DNA of 64,000 nt from Protofrankia sp963555925 (GTDB lineage: Bacteria; Actinomycetota; Actinomycetes; Frankiales; Frankiaceae). Under the pieces are notes generated by a model. That model was not told where the DNA came from. It was given only the letters and a program-made list of their open reading frames with translations, and ran no database searches. The stretch is from the NCBI GenBank assembly GCA_963555925.1, contig CAUVXJ010000044.1, positions 1 through 64,000 of the forward strand. The letters are read 5' to 3'. Position numbers and translations under genes: made by a program. This document shows, one piece after another, positions 1 to 8,488 of the stretch. Positions within the stretch are counted from its first letter, which is position 1. Every line of letters starts with the position of its first letter.

Positions 1-1
1 C

Positions 2-508
2 ACGGTCCTAGCCCGGCTCCTGTGCGACGCCGACCTCGTCCGACTCCTGCTCGACCCCACCGGCGTACCCCTCGACGTCGGCCGCACCCAACGCATCGTG
101 CCCCCCGCCCTACGCCGCGCCCTGATCGCCCGCGACCGCTGCTGCACCTACCCGGGCTGCGACCGGCCACCGGGCTGGTGCGAAGCCCACCACATCATCG
201 AATGGTCACAGGGTGGCCGCACCGCCCTGAACAACCTCGTACTGACCTGCGGCCAACACCACCGCACGCTCCACCACAGCGACTGGCAGGTACAGATCGG
301 TGCCGACGGGGTCCCCGCATGGATCCCCCCGGGATGGATCGACCCGACCCGCACCCCCCGACGCAACCCCTACCGCCGCACGATCCACAACACCGACACC
401 GACACCGACACCGGGACCGGGACCGGGACCGGGACCGGCCACAGCAAACAGGCCGGTCCCGGCACACGGGACGGCCCCGCAGACGATCTCTTCGGCGGCG
501 TTCCGTGA
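2..508 (+). CDS. DUF222/13E12-type HNH endonuclease, 3' part only
   Basis: The gene is open from the left window edge, so its start is not visible. The visible part carries the C-terminal HNH nuclease fold of the actinobacterial DUF222 (13E12 repeat) family: two metal Cys in CTYPGC, the catalytic EAHHI run, an N-N-L stretch (LNNLVLTC) and a closing CGQHHRTLHH. These proteins are multicopy in actinobacterial genomes and probably cut DNA, but their biology is poorly known. The tail after the HNH domain is low complexity, with alternating Asp-Thr and Gly-Thr encoded by hexamer repeats. The gene ends 40 bases before the IS element, which therefore did not break it. Confidence 0.85.
   Translation, partial: TVLARLLCDADLVRLLLDPTGVPLDVGRTQRIVPPALRRALIARDRCCTYPGCDRPPGWCEAHHIIEWSQGGRTALNNLVLTCGQHHRTLHHSDWQVQIGADGVPAWIPPGWIDPTRTPRRNPYRRTIHNTDTDTDTGTGTGTGTGHSKQAGPGTRDGPADDLFGGVP
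389..436 (+). repeat. Hexamer tandem repeat coding DT/GT dipeptides
   Basis: Eight 6-base units lie in frame in the HNH gene: one aacacc, three gacacc, four gggacc. They encode alternating Thr with Asn, Asp or Gly. Because the unit is a multiple of three, copy-number change would alter the tail length without shifting the frame. Confidence 0.85.
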
Positions 509-541
509 CACCAACCGGTAGCGGGAACGGATGTGAACCTG

Positions 542-548
542 TGGCCCG
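542..548. repeat. Left target-site duplication of the IS element
   Basis: The 7-mer tggcccg directly abuts the left inverted repeat and recurs exactly next to the right inverted repeat at 1995-2001. IS256-family elements usually duplicate 8-9 bases, so one or two end bases may have diverged or the boundary may be off by one. Confidence 0.65.
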
Positions 549-572
549 GGGCCTGTAGAAATAACGGTGTAA
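549..572 (+). repeat. Left terminal inverted repeat (IRL) of the IS256 element
   Basis: Compared with the reverse complement of 1971-1994, it matches in the outer ggg and ctgt blocks and in the 11-base inner block taacggtgtaa (562-572); the mismatches fall in the bases between. Confidence 0.8.
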
Positions 573-595
573 CTCCCCGAGAGTGAGGATGTGCC

Positions 596-1955
596 GTGAG
601 TGACATGATGGTGGAGGTTCCGCCGGCCCACGAGACCCCCATGCCGGATCGGCCCAACGGCCGCCAGGTGGAGTGGGACGCCGGCGACGCGCAACTGGTG
701 CGTCTGCTCGCGGAACGGGCCCAGGCGGACGGGATCAGCCTGGCCGGCGAAGGCGGCCTGCTGGCCCAGCTGACGAAGCTGGTCCTCGAAGCCGGCCTGG
801 AAGCCGAGATGACCGCCCACCTGGGCTACGACAAGCACGACCCGGCCGGCCGCGATGGCGGGAACTCCCGCAACGGGACCCGAACCAAGACGGTCCTGAC
901 CGAGATCGGCCCGGTCGCGATCGAGGTGCCCCGCGACCGGGCGGCCTCGTTCGCGCCGGTGACGGTCCCCAAACGGGTCCGCCGCCTGCGCGGCGTCGAC
1001 GAGATGGTGATCTCCCTGGTGGCCCGTGGGATGACGACCGGGGACGTGCAGGCACACCTCGCCGAGGTCTACGACACCCGACTGTCCCGTCAGCAGATAT
1101 CCGACATCACCGACACCGTCCTTGAACGGATGGCCGAGTGGCAGAACCGGCCGCTCGACGCGGTCTACCCGGTCGTCTTCATCGACGCGATCCACGTGAA
1201 GATCCGTGACGGGCAGGTCGCGAACCGCCCGATCTACGTCGCTCTCGCCGTCACCTGCGAGGGCACCCGCGAGGTCCTGGGCTCCGGGGTCCCGCGGCAT
1301 CGCGCAGCGATGTCGGGGGTGGCGGGCCGGGGAACACGGCGACGGCGAAGGCGCCAAGTACTGGCTGAAGGTCCTCACCGAGATCAAAAACCGGGGGGTG
1401 CACGACGTCTGCATCCTGGTCTGCGACGGGCTCAAGCACCTTCCCGCCGCCGTCGGGCAGGTCTGGCCGCAAACCATCGTCCAGGCCTGCATTGTGCACC
1501 TTTTGCGAAATAGTTTCCGATATGCCTCGAAGAAGGACTGGGCCGCCGTCGCGGCCGCGCTCAAGCCCGTCTACAACGCCGCGTCCGAGGCCGCGGCCCT
1601 CGACCAGTTCCTCGAGTTCGCCGAGTCTGACCTCGGACGCCGTTACCCGGCGATCGTGCGACTGTGGGAGAACGCCTGGGCGGAGTTCGTCCCGTTCCTG
1701 GCCTTCGACCGCGAGATCCGGACCGTGATCTGCACGACCAACGCGATCGAGAGCTTGAACGCCCGCTACCGCAAGGCCGTCAACGCCCGCGGGCACTTCC
1801 CCAGCGAGCAGGCCGCTCTGAAGTGTCTCTACCTGGCCACCATGGCCCTCGATCCCACCGGCACCGCCCGACAACGCTGGTCGAACAAATGGAAAAGCGC
1901 ATTGAATGCATTCGATATGACTTTTGACGGCCGCCTGACTGTCGGCCGAAAGTAA
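596..1955 (+). pseudogene. IS256-family transposase, frameshifted
   Basis: The first part reads in one frame from a GTG at 596 and the second part in another frame to the stop at 1955. Together they make a normal-length IS256 (mutator-type) transposase of about 410 aa. The DDE parts are visible: first Asp in FIDAIHVK, second in CDGLKHLP, and the Glu region NAIESLNARYRKAV. Family members normally read E-V-L-G-x-W-A-G-E across the break. Here a stretch of about 43 bases (1283-1325) replaces roughly 6, a net gain near 37, and shifts the frame. This segment carries a perfect 6-bp hairpin (catcgc, loop gca, gcgatg at 1298-1312). IS256 elements are not known to use programmed frameshifting, so I read this as inactivation. 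Confidence 0.85.
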
Positions 1956-1970
1956 CCCCAGAAAGATTAC

Positions 1971-1994
1971 TTACACCGTTAGATTGACAGACCC
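1971..1994 (-). repeat. Right terminal inverted repeat (IRR) of the IS256 element
   Basis: Reverse complement of the left end, with an exact 11-base inner block at 1971-1981. It lies 15 bases after the transposase stop codon and is followed at once by the 7-base direct repeat at 1995-2001. Confidence 0.8.
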
Positions 1995-2299
1995 TGGCCC
2001 GACCTGGGTTTTGTGACCGCCGGGTTGTTGAGCCGTTCAGCGCCCGCCCCGAGCTCCCCCGTCGGGAAGGGCAAGGTGAATGATTATGGGAAAGGGTGCG
2101 ACCGAATACCGTCGGACATGGCCGGTGAAGGACGAGCACGTACCACGGGTACTGCAGGCAGCTTTGTGGGATCTCCTTGCCGACACCGGGATCCCCACCG
2201 CAGCCGAGGATCAGCAGGGTTACCCGGTCCGGCCACTGAATGAAGGCACCATCCCACGGTGCCGTTGACCACGACATGGGCACCCGGCGTGAAGTCCCA
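1995..2299. other. Gene-free stretch after the IS element
   Basis: The first seven bases (1995-2001, tggcccg) are the right copy of the IS target duplication. The rest holds only short overlapping open frames on both strands, none with a recognisable domain and a good ribosome site. A 62-codon frame at 2080-2268 on the plus strand has protein-like composition but no recognised match; it may be a remnant of DNA that lay here before the insertion. Confidence 0.6.
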
Positions 2300-2806
2300 C
2301 TACGAGCGCGATGGGAGGATGTGGGTGAGGAGCTTGCCGAGAAGCTGACCGAAAGCCGAGTCGCGCATCGGCTGTTTGTGGAACCGGAAACGCCAACGGC
2401 CTCTCTCGGACCGGGTGAGTTCGACCTCGGTCTGCAAAGCGAGGAGAACCAGGCCGCCGATGGCGAGGGTCGCGGGATCAAAGCGGCTGGTGTCGTCGAC
2501 GGACAGAGCGAGCGCCCGGTCGAGAACCGGGACGAGCGCGGGCCGGGTGTCGAGCAGATAGGCCAGGGTGGCGCGGGCCAGCGCGCCGGAGGTCACCGGA
2601 GCCGAGGCTGTGAGGCTGGTGAAATCGGTGAGGTCAGCGAGGGCTGAGTCGGGATCTGGATCGGTGGCGGCCTCACGGAGCCGGGTGTCGAGGTCGGCCA
2701 GCCAGCTCGGGTCGGGAAGCGGCCGGTCGTAATCCAGGACCAAGGCAAGGATGCGGATCGCCTGCGGGTCAGACAGATCGGCGATACGAGTCGCTGGCTG
2801 GCTCAT
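2300..2806 (-). CDS. 168-aa partner protein coupled to the CHAT/NB-ARC gene
   Basis: Unknown function. The start ATG overlaps the stop of the upstream CHAT/NB-ARC gene by four bases (ATGA), so the two are translated together and probably act together. The N-terminal 120 residues look helical and Leu/Ala/Asp-rich. The C-terminal 50 residues have a hydrophobic strand or helix (LAIGGLVLLALQTEVEL), then a basic aromatic run (RGRWRFRFHK) and a Leu-rich end. There is no signal peptide, and no enzyme motif is visible. Small conserved partners are common beside CHAT and STAND effectors, where they are thought to carry adaptor or regulatory domains. I cannot place it in a named family. Confidence 0.8.
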   Translation of the reverse strand: MSQPATRIADLSDPQAIRILALVLDYDRPLPDPSWLADLDTRLREAATDPDPDSALADLTDFTSLTASAPVTSGALARATLAYLLDTRPALVPVLDRALALSVDDTSRFDPATLAIGGLVLLALQTEVELTRSERGRWRFRFHKQPMRDSAFGQLLGKLLTHILPSRS

Positions 2807-5800
2807 TCTGGCTCCTGGCCCGGCCCGCTCAGGGCGTCGAGGGTACGGGTGACGATCGCGGAGTCAATCGGGTCGAGACCGGCGGTGAGGGCCGCCCGGT
2901 CGCGGTCCCCTGCCAGAATGCGCCGCCACACCCCGACCAGCGCCGCCAAGTCGTCGGTGGCTGCCAACTGGTCGAGCAGCTGTGCGAGCGCCTCGGCAGC
3001 CTGCTGGTCGCCGCCGGCCGCGGTGACCAGCAGCACGATCTCCGGCTCCCACGCCTCCAGCAGCTGCTGGAAACGGACTGCCTCGAGATCGGCTGCGGTG
3101 TTCAGCAAAGTGGTGATGGTCTCGTCGGCGGTGGTGGTGTCCGGGCACAGGCGGGCGACGAGATCGGCGAGGTGAACGCCGTCGACCCGGTCGACGATGG
3201 CGGCGAGCTCGTCGAGGGTGGTGGGGGGTGGGGTCTGGTCGTCAAGGCGGCGCAGGTGACCGGCTAGCGTTTGCAGGTTGACGGACAGGTTGTGGGTCAT
3301 GTCGGTGAGCTGGCGGAGGAGGGCTGCGGCCAGCTGGTGCGCACAGCCGGCGGGGTTATCCCCGGCGGAGCACAGGTAGCCAGCGAGGTTGTTATGGGAG
3401 ACCGCGATGTTACCGGGGTTGGGGTGGAGGTATTTGAGGCGGAGTGCGGTGCGTTCGAGCTCGGCGGCCAGGGAAGGACGGCCCTGCGCATCTTCCAGGC
3501 TGGCGCGGGCGCCGAAGACCATGCTGAGCATGGGGATGTCATTGTGGTCGGTGAAGGCCTGCTGGCAGTCGCGGAGCAGCCGGTCGGCCTCGTCCAGCCG
3601 GCCCAGTCGTATCAGCGGGCCGTAGTCGTTGAACCGGGTGCGGGCGCGCGCGTGCGGGCCGGCATTCCGCTGGGTCTGGCTGGTGTGGATGGCTGCATTG
3701 TAGGTGAGGGCCTGCTCCCAGCGTTCGAGGGCGACCGCGGCCCCGTGGCCGACGTCCAGGGTAGATTCCCGGGCATTCCACGGGATGACCGTCTCGGGCG
3801 CATCGTCGGGTCCGGACCGGTCGGGCAAGATCGCCATGCGGTCCAGCAGTGGCTGCAGGTCGGCTAGGACCTGCTCGGGCCGTCCCTGCAGGACGACGAT
3901 CTGCAACCGGCGGGTCCGGCCGAAAAGCTGAGTCCAGGGACCAAGGCCGGCGGCGCGGGTGTACACGGCCTCGGCGTCGGTGACGGTGAGGGCTTCGGCC
4001 AGCCGGCCGCTGTCACGCAGTAGATCGGCCAGGTGGCCTGCGATGGCGGAGGCCAACCGGTGGTCCGGCTGGGCGGCGGCCTGGGTCAGGGCGTCGTCCA
4101 GTAGCCGCTCGGCCTCGGCCACATCCACCGACTTCAGGGCGTGGGCAAGCAGAGCAAGATCACTTGGCATCTGGGTGGTGTCGGCGATGCGGCGCAGAAA
4201 CGGCAACGTGGTCTGCACCGTGGCGGGGCTGCCATCCCGGCGCAGGCCCTCTTGGAGGAGGAAGCCGGCCGGGTCGAACGCCTGCAGGCGGAGCAGGTAG
4301 GGGGCAGCAGCCAGCCCGGCCCGGACCACTACCTGCCCGGCTTCCCCACCCTCCCGGTCCCGCGCCCGCTGGGAAACGCCCGCCCAGTAGGCTGCGAGTT
4401 CGTGGTCGACGGCGGTGCGAATGGCCGGGTCGGTGCGGGTGCGGACGGCGTCGGCGACCCCGGGATGGATCCGGTAGGCGACCGGCGGGTTCTCGGCGGG
4501 GCCGACGGGTTCGGAGTGAACCAGGGCTGCGGTCACCAGCGGGGCGAGGGTATCGGCCAGCGGCGGTGGGTCACCGGGCTGTTCCAGCCGCCGCCACAGC
4601 GCCGCCCAGGTGTCCTTGAGGACGAACGACCGCCGATCGTCGTCTTCCACCGCGCACAGCAGCTGCATGAGCAGCCGAGAGTGCGCGGGCAGGATAGTCA
4701 GGGTGCTGGCGGTCCAGCCGGTGAGGATCCGCAGAAAGCCGGCGCCGTCGAGCTGGCTCTCCCCCTGCGTGAAGAACGCCTCCAGAGCGCCGCCATGACC
4801 GGCGGCGGTTTCCGCGGCGGCCAGATGGGCGACCAGCCGATCCCGGTCGGTAGCGGCTGCGTCGGCGAGTTCCAGCAGTTTGGGATGGCCCTGCACCACA
4901 TCCAGGACCCGGCGGGCCAGCCGCCGGTCGGCCTCGGCGCGGGCCCGGTCGGCGGCGGCATCCTGGGTCAGGTGGGCGCGTTCGGGGCGGGCGTCCGCGC
5001 GCAGCAACGCCCGCAGATACGGCAGCTCCCGGGCCAGCAGCAGTGTCTCGTCGCGGGACAGGGCGTGCACCGGCACCGTCAGCACCCGGGACGCATCCAG
5101 CCCGGCCGGAACAATCCGACTGGTCAGAACGAGCCGGGTTTCCCCACCGTGGCCGGCCAACGCGTCGATCAGCAGCTCCCAGCGAGGGTCACGCCAAGTG
5201 CCGGTGGGGGTGAGTAGGGTTTCCAGGTTGTCCAGCACCAGCAGCAGCCGGTGCTGCTCGCACAGTTCGGCCAGCCGGGGCAGAAAGCGCGCCAACTTCT
5301 CCGCCGTACCGATCTTGTCGAGCATCGTGAAGCCGTAGTCGGCGAGCTGGGCCTCCAACCGGGCCGCCAGGCTGGTCAGCGCGCTGGCGAACTCGTCATC
5401 GCCGGTGGGTGCCGGCCAGAACACAGCCGCGGCAAAACCGGCGACATGCCGGTAGGCGAGTTCGACCGCGCAGGTGGTCTTACCCGCCCCGGCCATCCCG
5501 TGGAACAGCACCACGCTCCGGCGACCGTCCGGAGCCAGGACCGCCGAGGCACGGGCCATCGCCCCGGCCCGGCCGACGAACCGCTCCGGCTCGTGGGGAA
5601 ACCCCGCCATCGGAGTCTGCTGGGGATCCAGATGGGGACGGCCCGGCGGTGGGGACAGGCGCAGCCCAACCGCAACGGTACCGACCAGGGTCGGGGTGGC
5701 GATCGACAGTGCCGGCGCCGCCGTCGACGCGGTCGCACCGGCGGCGGCGGGCAGCGCCAGCCGCAGCGCGACATCCACAGTCTGGTCGCGGCTCAGCAGA

Positions 5801-6843
5801 CCTTCGTAGAACCGGCCGGCCAGCTCGATCGCGAAATCGTCGACGACCGGGTAGCGCATCGCCAGCACCGCACAACCCAACCGGCCCGCCAGCCCCCGGG
5901 CCAACCCGACCGACACCCCGGCCGTCGCCGTCTCGGTTTCGCTCTGAACGTGGGCTTCCAACTGTTCGGCCGAGATGTCCGCGCCCAGCAGCCGCAGGGT
6001 TTCCGCGGTGGTCGCCGCCGCCGACTGACACGCCGAGACCACCGCCAGCTTCACTCGATGCCGCGCCGGCACCAATAACCCCACCAGCGTCTCGGTGTCT
6101 ATCGGATCCGGGGAGCCGTCCGGACACTCCAACAGGAACTGGCCGGCGGCGCCGTGTCCGGACAGATGCAGCACATCCCAGCCGTCCCGTCTGGTCACTA
6201 TCTCGGTCAGCCGCGCCCGGGTGGCGCCGTACTGCAACACCTCCAGCTCGATCGTCCGCCGGCCCGCCAACCGCCGCACCAGCCGGGTCAGCGCATACCG
6301 CTCCCGGCGCAGGCCCAACGCGCTCTGCTCCGTCGGCAGGCTGAACACCGCCAGCATCCGTAACGCCCCGGCCACCGGCCGCTTGCCCGGCCCACCGGCA
6401 GACGGACCGGCCACGTCGAAGACCAGGCTCACCTGCTGGCGGGCCAACGGCACACCGCCCGCGTGGGCAAGCTCCCATGGCCAGAACGCCAGCTGCTCCG
6501 CGCCCGCCGGCAGCACGACCCGCACCGTCACCGGCGCCCGATCCACCAGCAGCCGGCCGAGGCACTGGCCCAGCAGTTCCCGGCCTGCCCAGGTCCCCAC
6601 CCGATCCACCCACGCGGCCTCGCTGGCCACCCGCCGGTCCGGCTCGACGTTCCACCGCAGAAACCGGTACAGATCGGTGAAGGCCGACGCCTCCGTCGAC
6701 CCGTCCACCACCACCGGATGATCCGCCAAAGGCTTGCCGGTGGCCTCCTCGACCAGCAACCACCGCCACCGGTCCCGGCCGTCCACATCGACGGCTCTCA
6801 ACTCCAGCCCGTCCGATACCAGCCCATCCCCCGACATGGCCAT
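2803..6843 (-). CDS. CHAT protease / NB-ARC STAND ATPase with TPR-like C-terminus
   Basis: A protein of about 1346 aa. The N-terminal third is a CHAT (caspase-like) protease with the His in HLSGHG (about residue 230) and the Cys in SACQS (about 272). An NB-ARC/STAND ATPase follows, with Walker A GMAGAGKTT (Lys near 455) and Walker B LLLVLDNLE (Asp near 538). The C-terminal half is helical and repetitive, like a TPR sensor array. Such proteins normally stay inactive until the repeats sense a trigger, then the ATPase oligomerises and frees the protease. I chose the ATG at 6843 because longer frames run into hypA; a second ATG lies two codons on. It is co-directional with hypA, 88 bases upstream, and overlaps the 168-aa gene downstream. 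A conflict or abortive-infection role is inferred from the architecture only. Confidence 0.9.
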   Translation of the reverse strand: MAMSGDGLVSDGLELRAVDVDGRDRWRWLLVEEATGKPLADHPVVVDGSTEASAFTDLYRFLRWNVEPDRRVASEAAWVDRVGTWAGRELLGQCLGRLLVDRAPVTVRVVLPAGAEQLAFWPWELAHAGGVPLARQQVSLVFDVAGPSAGGPGKRPVAGALRMLAVFSLPTEQSALGLRRERYALTRLVRRLAGRRTIELEVLQYGATRARLTEIVTRRDGWDVLHLSGHGAAGQFLLECPDGSPDPIDTETLVGLLVPARHRVKLAVVSACQSAAATTAETLRLLGADISAEQLEAHVQSETETATAGVSVGLARGLAGRLGCAVLAMRYPVVDDFAIELAGRFYEGLLSRDQTVDVALRLALPAAAGATASTAAPALSIATPTLVGTVAVGLRLSPPPGRPHLDPQQTPMAGFPHEPERFVGRAGAMARASAVLAPDGRRSVVLFHGMAGAGKTTCAVELAYRHVAGFAAAVFWPAPTGDDEFASALTSLAARLEAQLADYGFTMLDKIGTAEKLARFLPRLAELCEQHRLLLVLDNLETLLTPTGTWRDPRWELLIDALAGHGGETRLVLTSRIVPAGLDASRVLTVPVHALSRDETLLLARELPYLRALLRADARPERAHLTQDAAADRARAEADRRLARRVLDVVQGHPKLLELADAAATDRDRLVAHLAAAETAAGHGGALEAFFTQGESQLDGAGFLRILTGWTASTLTILPAHSRLLMQLLCAVEDDDRRSFVLKDTWAALWRRLEQPGDPPPLADTLAPLVTAALVHSEPVGPAENPPVAYRIHPGVADAVRTRTDPAIRTAVDHELAAYWAGVSQRARDREGGEAGQVVVRAGLAAAPYLLRLQAFDPAGFLLQEGLRRDGSPATVQTTLPFLRRIADTTQMPSDLALLAHALKSVDVAEAERLLDDALTQAAAQPDHRLASAIAGHLADLLRDSGRLAEALTVTDAEAVYTRAAGLGPWTQLFGRTRRLQIVVLQGRPEQVLADLQPLLDRMAILPDRSGPDDAPETVIPWNARESTLDVGHGAAVALERWEQALTYNAAIHTSQTQRNAGPHARARTRFNDYGPLIRLGRLDEADRLLRDCQQAFTDHNDIPMLSMVFGARASLEDAQGRPSLAAELERTALRLKYLHPNPGNIAVSHNNLAGYLCSAGDNPAGCAHQLAAALLRQLTDMTHNLSVNLQTLAGHLRRLDDQTPPPTTLDELAAIVDRVDGVHLADLVARLCPDTTTADETITTLLNTAADLEAVRFQQLLEAWEPEIVLLVTAAGGDQQAAEALAQLLDQLAATDDLAALVGVWRRILAGDRDRAALTAGLDPIDSAIVTRTLDALSGPGQEPE

Positions 6844-6931
6844 CCCCGTTCCATACGCGGCAAACCCGGCACCCACCGTAGCCGCCGCCCGCGCCGGTCG
6901 AAACCCGGCTTCCCCATACGGGAGTCGACGC

Positions 6932-7252
6932 TCAGGTCGTCCAGTCGACGACGGTGAGTTCGTCCGCTGCCGCGATGACGATCCCGTTGCCGCCGCAGGA
7001 CGGGCACGCATCAAGACGCTCACCGTCGTACTCCCGCGCACAGGTGAAGCAGCGCAGCCGGTCGACCGCGGTCCGCCATTCCACCTGGCTGGCTTGCAGG
7101 CAGGTGCCGGTAGCCGCGCCGTGCCAGGCCGCGGCGGCGGAGTCGATGTCGACACCGGTACCGACCGCGAGCACTACCGTGCGCACCGCCGCTCCCGCGC
7201 TCGCCTCCACGAGCGCGGCGACCGCCGCCCGCGCGAGGCCGGCCTCATGCAT
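6932..7252 (-). CDS. hypA: HypA, hydrogenase nickel-insertion protein
   Basis: A 106-aa protein starting MHEAGLA; the invariant His2-Glu3 binds nickel in this family. The structural zinc site is two CxxC pairs, CFTC and CPSC, about 15 residues apart. HypA delivers nickel to the hydrogenase large subunit, normally with the GTPase HypB, but no hypB is present here. The start overlaps the end of the maturation protease gene by eight bases, so it is the last gene of the leftward hup operon. At 106 aa it is slightly shorter than typical HypA (about 113 aa). Confidence 0.92.
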   Translation of the reverse strand: MHEAGLARAAVAALVEASAGAAVRTVVLAVGTGVDIDSAAAAWHGAATGTCLQASQVEWRTAVDRLRCFTCAREYDGERLDACPSCGGNGIVIAAADELTVVDWTT

Positions 7253-7724
7253 CTGCGGGCACCGCCACTCCCCAGTTCGCCAGGATGGTCCGGGCCGCGG
7301 CCACCATCGCCGTGACCCTGGAGTCGACCAGCGGGCTGAGCCCCCAGCGGTCGGCGATGGACTCGGGCACGATGCCGACCAGCGCGACGTGCTGTGGGGC
7401 GCAGCCCGCGAGCTCCGCGGCCGACAGGGCGTCCACGAGGCCGACGTCGTGCGCGGTCGCACGCACCCCGTGGCCGCGCCGGACATCACCGTCACCGATG
7501 ACGATCACATCGCCCGGCCTACCCTGTGCGCTCGACACCGCGTCGAGGACGAGCACCGCGCGGCGGCCGGCGAGGTAGGGCATGAGCATGAGGCCGAGGG
7601 TCCCGCCGTCGAGCACTTCCACGCCCGGGTTCGGCACCGCCGCCAGCCGCCGGGCCGCGACCACGCCGACGCCGTCGTCACCCAGCAGCTCGTTGCCGAT
7701 ACCCAGGACAAGAACGGGCGCCAC
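7245..7724 (-). CDS. hupD: Hydrogenase maturation endopeptidase (HupD/HyaD type)
   Basis: About 159 aa, of the HyaD/HycI peptidase family that trims the C-terminus of the nickel-loaded large subunit. The family hallmark GIGNELLGDDGVGV lies at the N-terminus, with the nickel-sensing Glu and Asp inside it. A second conserved Asp lies in VLDAVSSA and a His in ATAHDVGL. I chose GTG at 7724 because VAPVLVLGIGN matches family N-termini and a purine-rich site (gggggcgagg) lies just upstream; longer frames run into the cytochrome gene. Its substrate is presumably HupL, whose 15-residue tail follows the DPCMACAAH motif. Confidence 0.9.
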   Translation of the reverse strand: MAPVLVLGIGNELLGDDGVGVVAARRLAAVPNPGVEVLDGGTLGLMLMPYLAGRRAVLVLDAVSSAQGRPGDVIVIGDGDVRRGHGVRATAHDVGLVDALSAAELAGCAPQHVALVGIVPESIADRWGLSPLVDSRVTAMVAAARTILANWGVAVPADA

Positions 7725-7780
7725 CGCCTCGCCCCCAAACGCTTGCCCGGAACGCTCTCCCCCGGCGGGAACCGCCCCGA

Positions 7781-8488
7781 TCACAGCCGGTCCTTCGGCA
7801 GAAACTTGGAACCGGAGAAAATCGAGGAGATCACGCCCGTCCCCTCGACCCGGTCGACCAGCATGGCGCTGTACAGATGGTGAATCATGAATCCCCAGGT
7901 CAGCCACATGATCATATGATGGATGAGCCGGATCGTCGGCAACGAGACCATGTGGAACACCCATCCGGTGAGAAAGGCGGCCCAGCTCCTGCCTTCCACG
8001 CCCCACAGCGCGACTCCGGTCAGTATCTCGACGGCGAACATCGTGTAGAGCACCACGTAGGTCATCCCGGCAAGCGGGTTGTGCCCGACGACCTCGGGCG
8101 CCTCACGGTCGATGAACAGGTAGAAGCGCAGCGACGGGATGATCAGGCGCCGACGTTCGCGCGTGCTGGGGATCCACTCCGTCCACCGCGAGCAGCGGTT
8201 GGGTGACAGGACATGCCAGGCGACCCGCGCGAGGATCAGATCGATGAAGACGAACGCGGTGATCTCGTGGACCGTCTTGACCCAGGTGACCCAGTAGGCG
8301 TCGCCACCGAGGCGCAGCTGCGGGTTCCCGATCAGGAAGCCCGTCACGCTGAGCACCACCAGCGCCAGGACGAGCAGCCAGTGCACCACCCGTACCGGCA
8401 GGTCCCAGACCCGCACCCGGACGAAGGTCTCCTGCCCGGGTGCCACCGCCTGCACCGGCACAGATCCGCCCGGCGTGGACGCGGTCAC
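7781..8488 (-). CDS. hupC: [NiFe] hydrogenase b-type cytochrome subunit
   Basis: A 235-aa membrane protein of the HyaC/HupC/HupZ family, with four hydrophobic segments (roughly residues 33-52, 70-90, 140-162 and 175-205). Candidate haem His are in RVVHWLL, KTVHEIT and the late LIHHMIMW/HHLY region. It would anchor HupSL to the membrane and pass electrons from H2 to quinone. Translation starts at a GTG that overlaps the hupL stop (GTGA). The pairing of a membrane cytochrome with a small subunit carrying a CxxD proximal-cluster motif is worth noting. Confidence 0.92.
   Translation of the reverse strand: MTASTPGGSVPVQAVAPGQETFVRVRVWDLPVRVVHWLLVLALVVLSVTGFLIGNPQLRLGGDAYWVTWVKTVHEITAFVFIDLILARVAWHVLSPNRCSRWTEWIPSTRERRRLIIPSLRFYLFIDREAPEVVGHNPLAGMTYVVLYTMFAVEILTGVALWGVEGRSWAAFLTGWVFHMVSLPTIRLIHHMIMWLTWGFMIHHLYSAMLVDRVEGTGVISSIFSGSKFLPKDRL

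Larger units (their letters stand above)
549..1994 (+). mobile_element. IS256-family insertion sequence, about 1446 bp, transposase disrupted
   Basis: The element is bounded by imperfect 24-bp inverted repeats (549-572 and 1971-1994) that share ggg, ctgt and the block taacggtgtaa. A 7-base direct repeat (542-548, 1995-2001) flanks both ends. Inside is one transposase reading region on the plus strand, interrupted by a frameshift. Size, terminal repeats and transposase type all fit IS256. The near-intact ends suggest a fairly recent insertion followed by inactivation; the element could still move if transposase is supplied by another copy in the genome. Confidence 0.88.

Noticed and set aside
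1283..1325. Programmed ribosomal frameshift in the transposase
   Set aside because: The frame change comes with about 37 extra bases and no slippery heptamer, and IS256 elements normally encode one continuous transposase.
206..1564. A 452-codon open frame opposite the HNH gene and IS element
   Set aside because: It is antisense to two recognisable genes, has no domain and is a product of high GC at third positions.
1780..2481. Minus-strand frame of 233 codons across the IS right end
   Set aside because: It crosses the IS boundary and the target duplication, so it cannot predate the insertion, and it shows no family resemblance.
6844..7155. A 104-residue N-terminal extension of the CHAT/NB-ARC protein
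   Set aside because: It overlaps hypA in another frame and has shadow-like composition rich in Arg, Pro and Ser.
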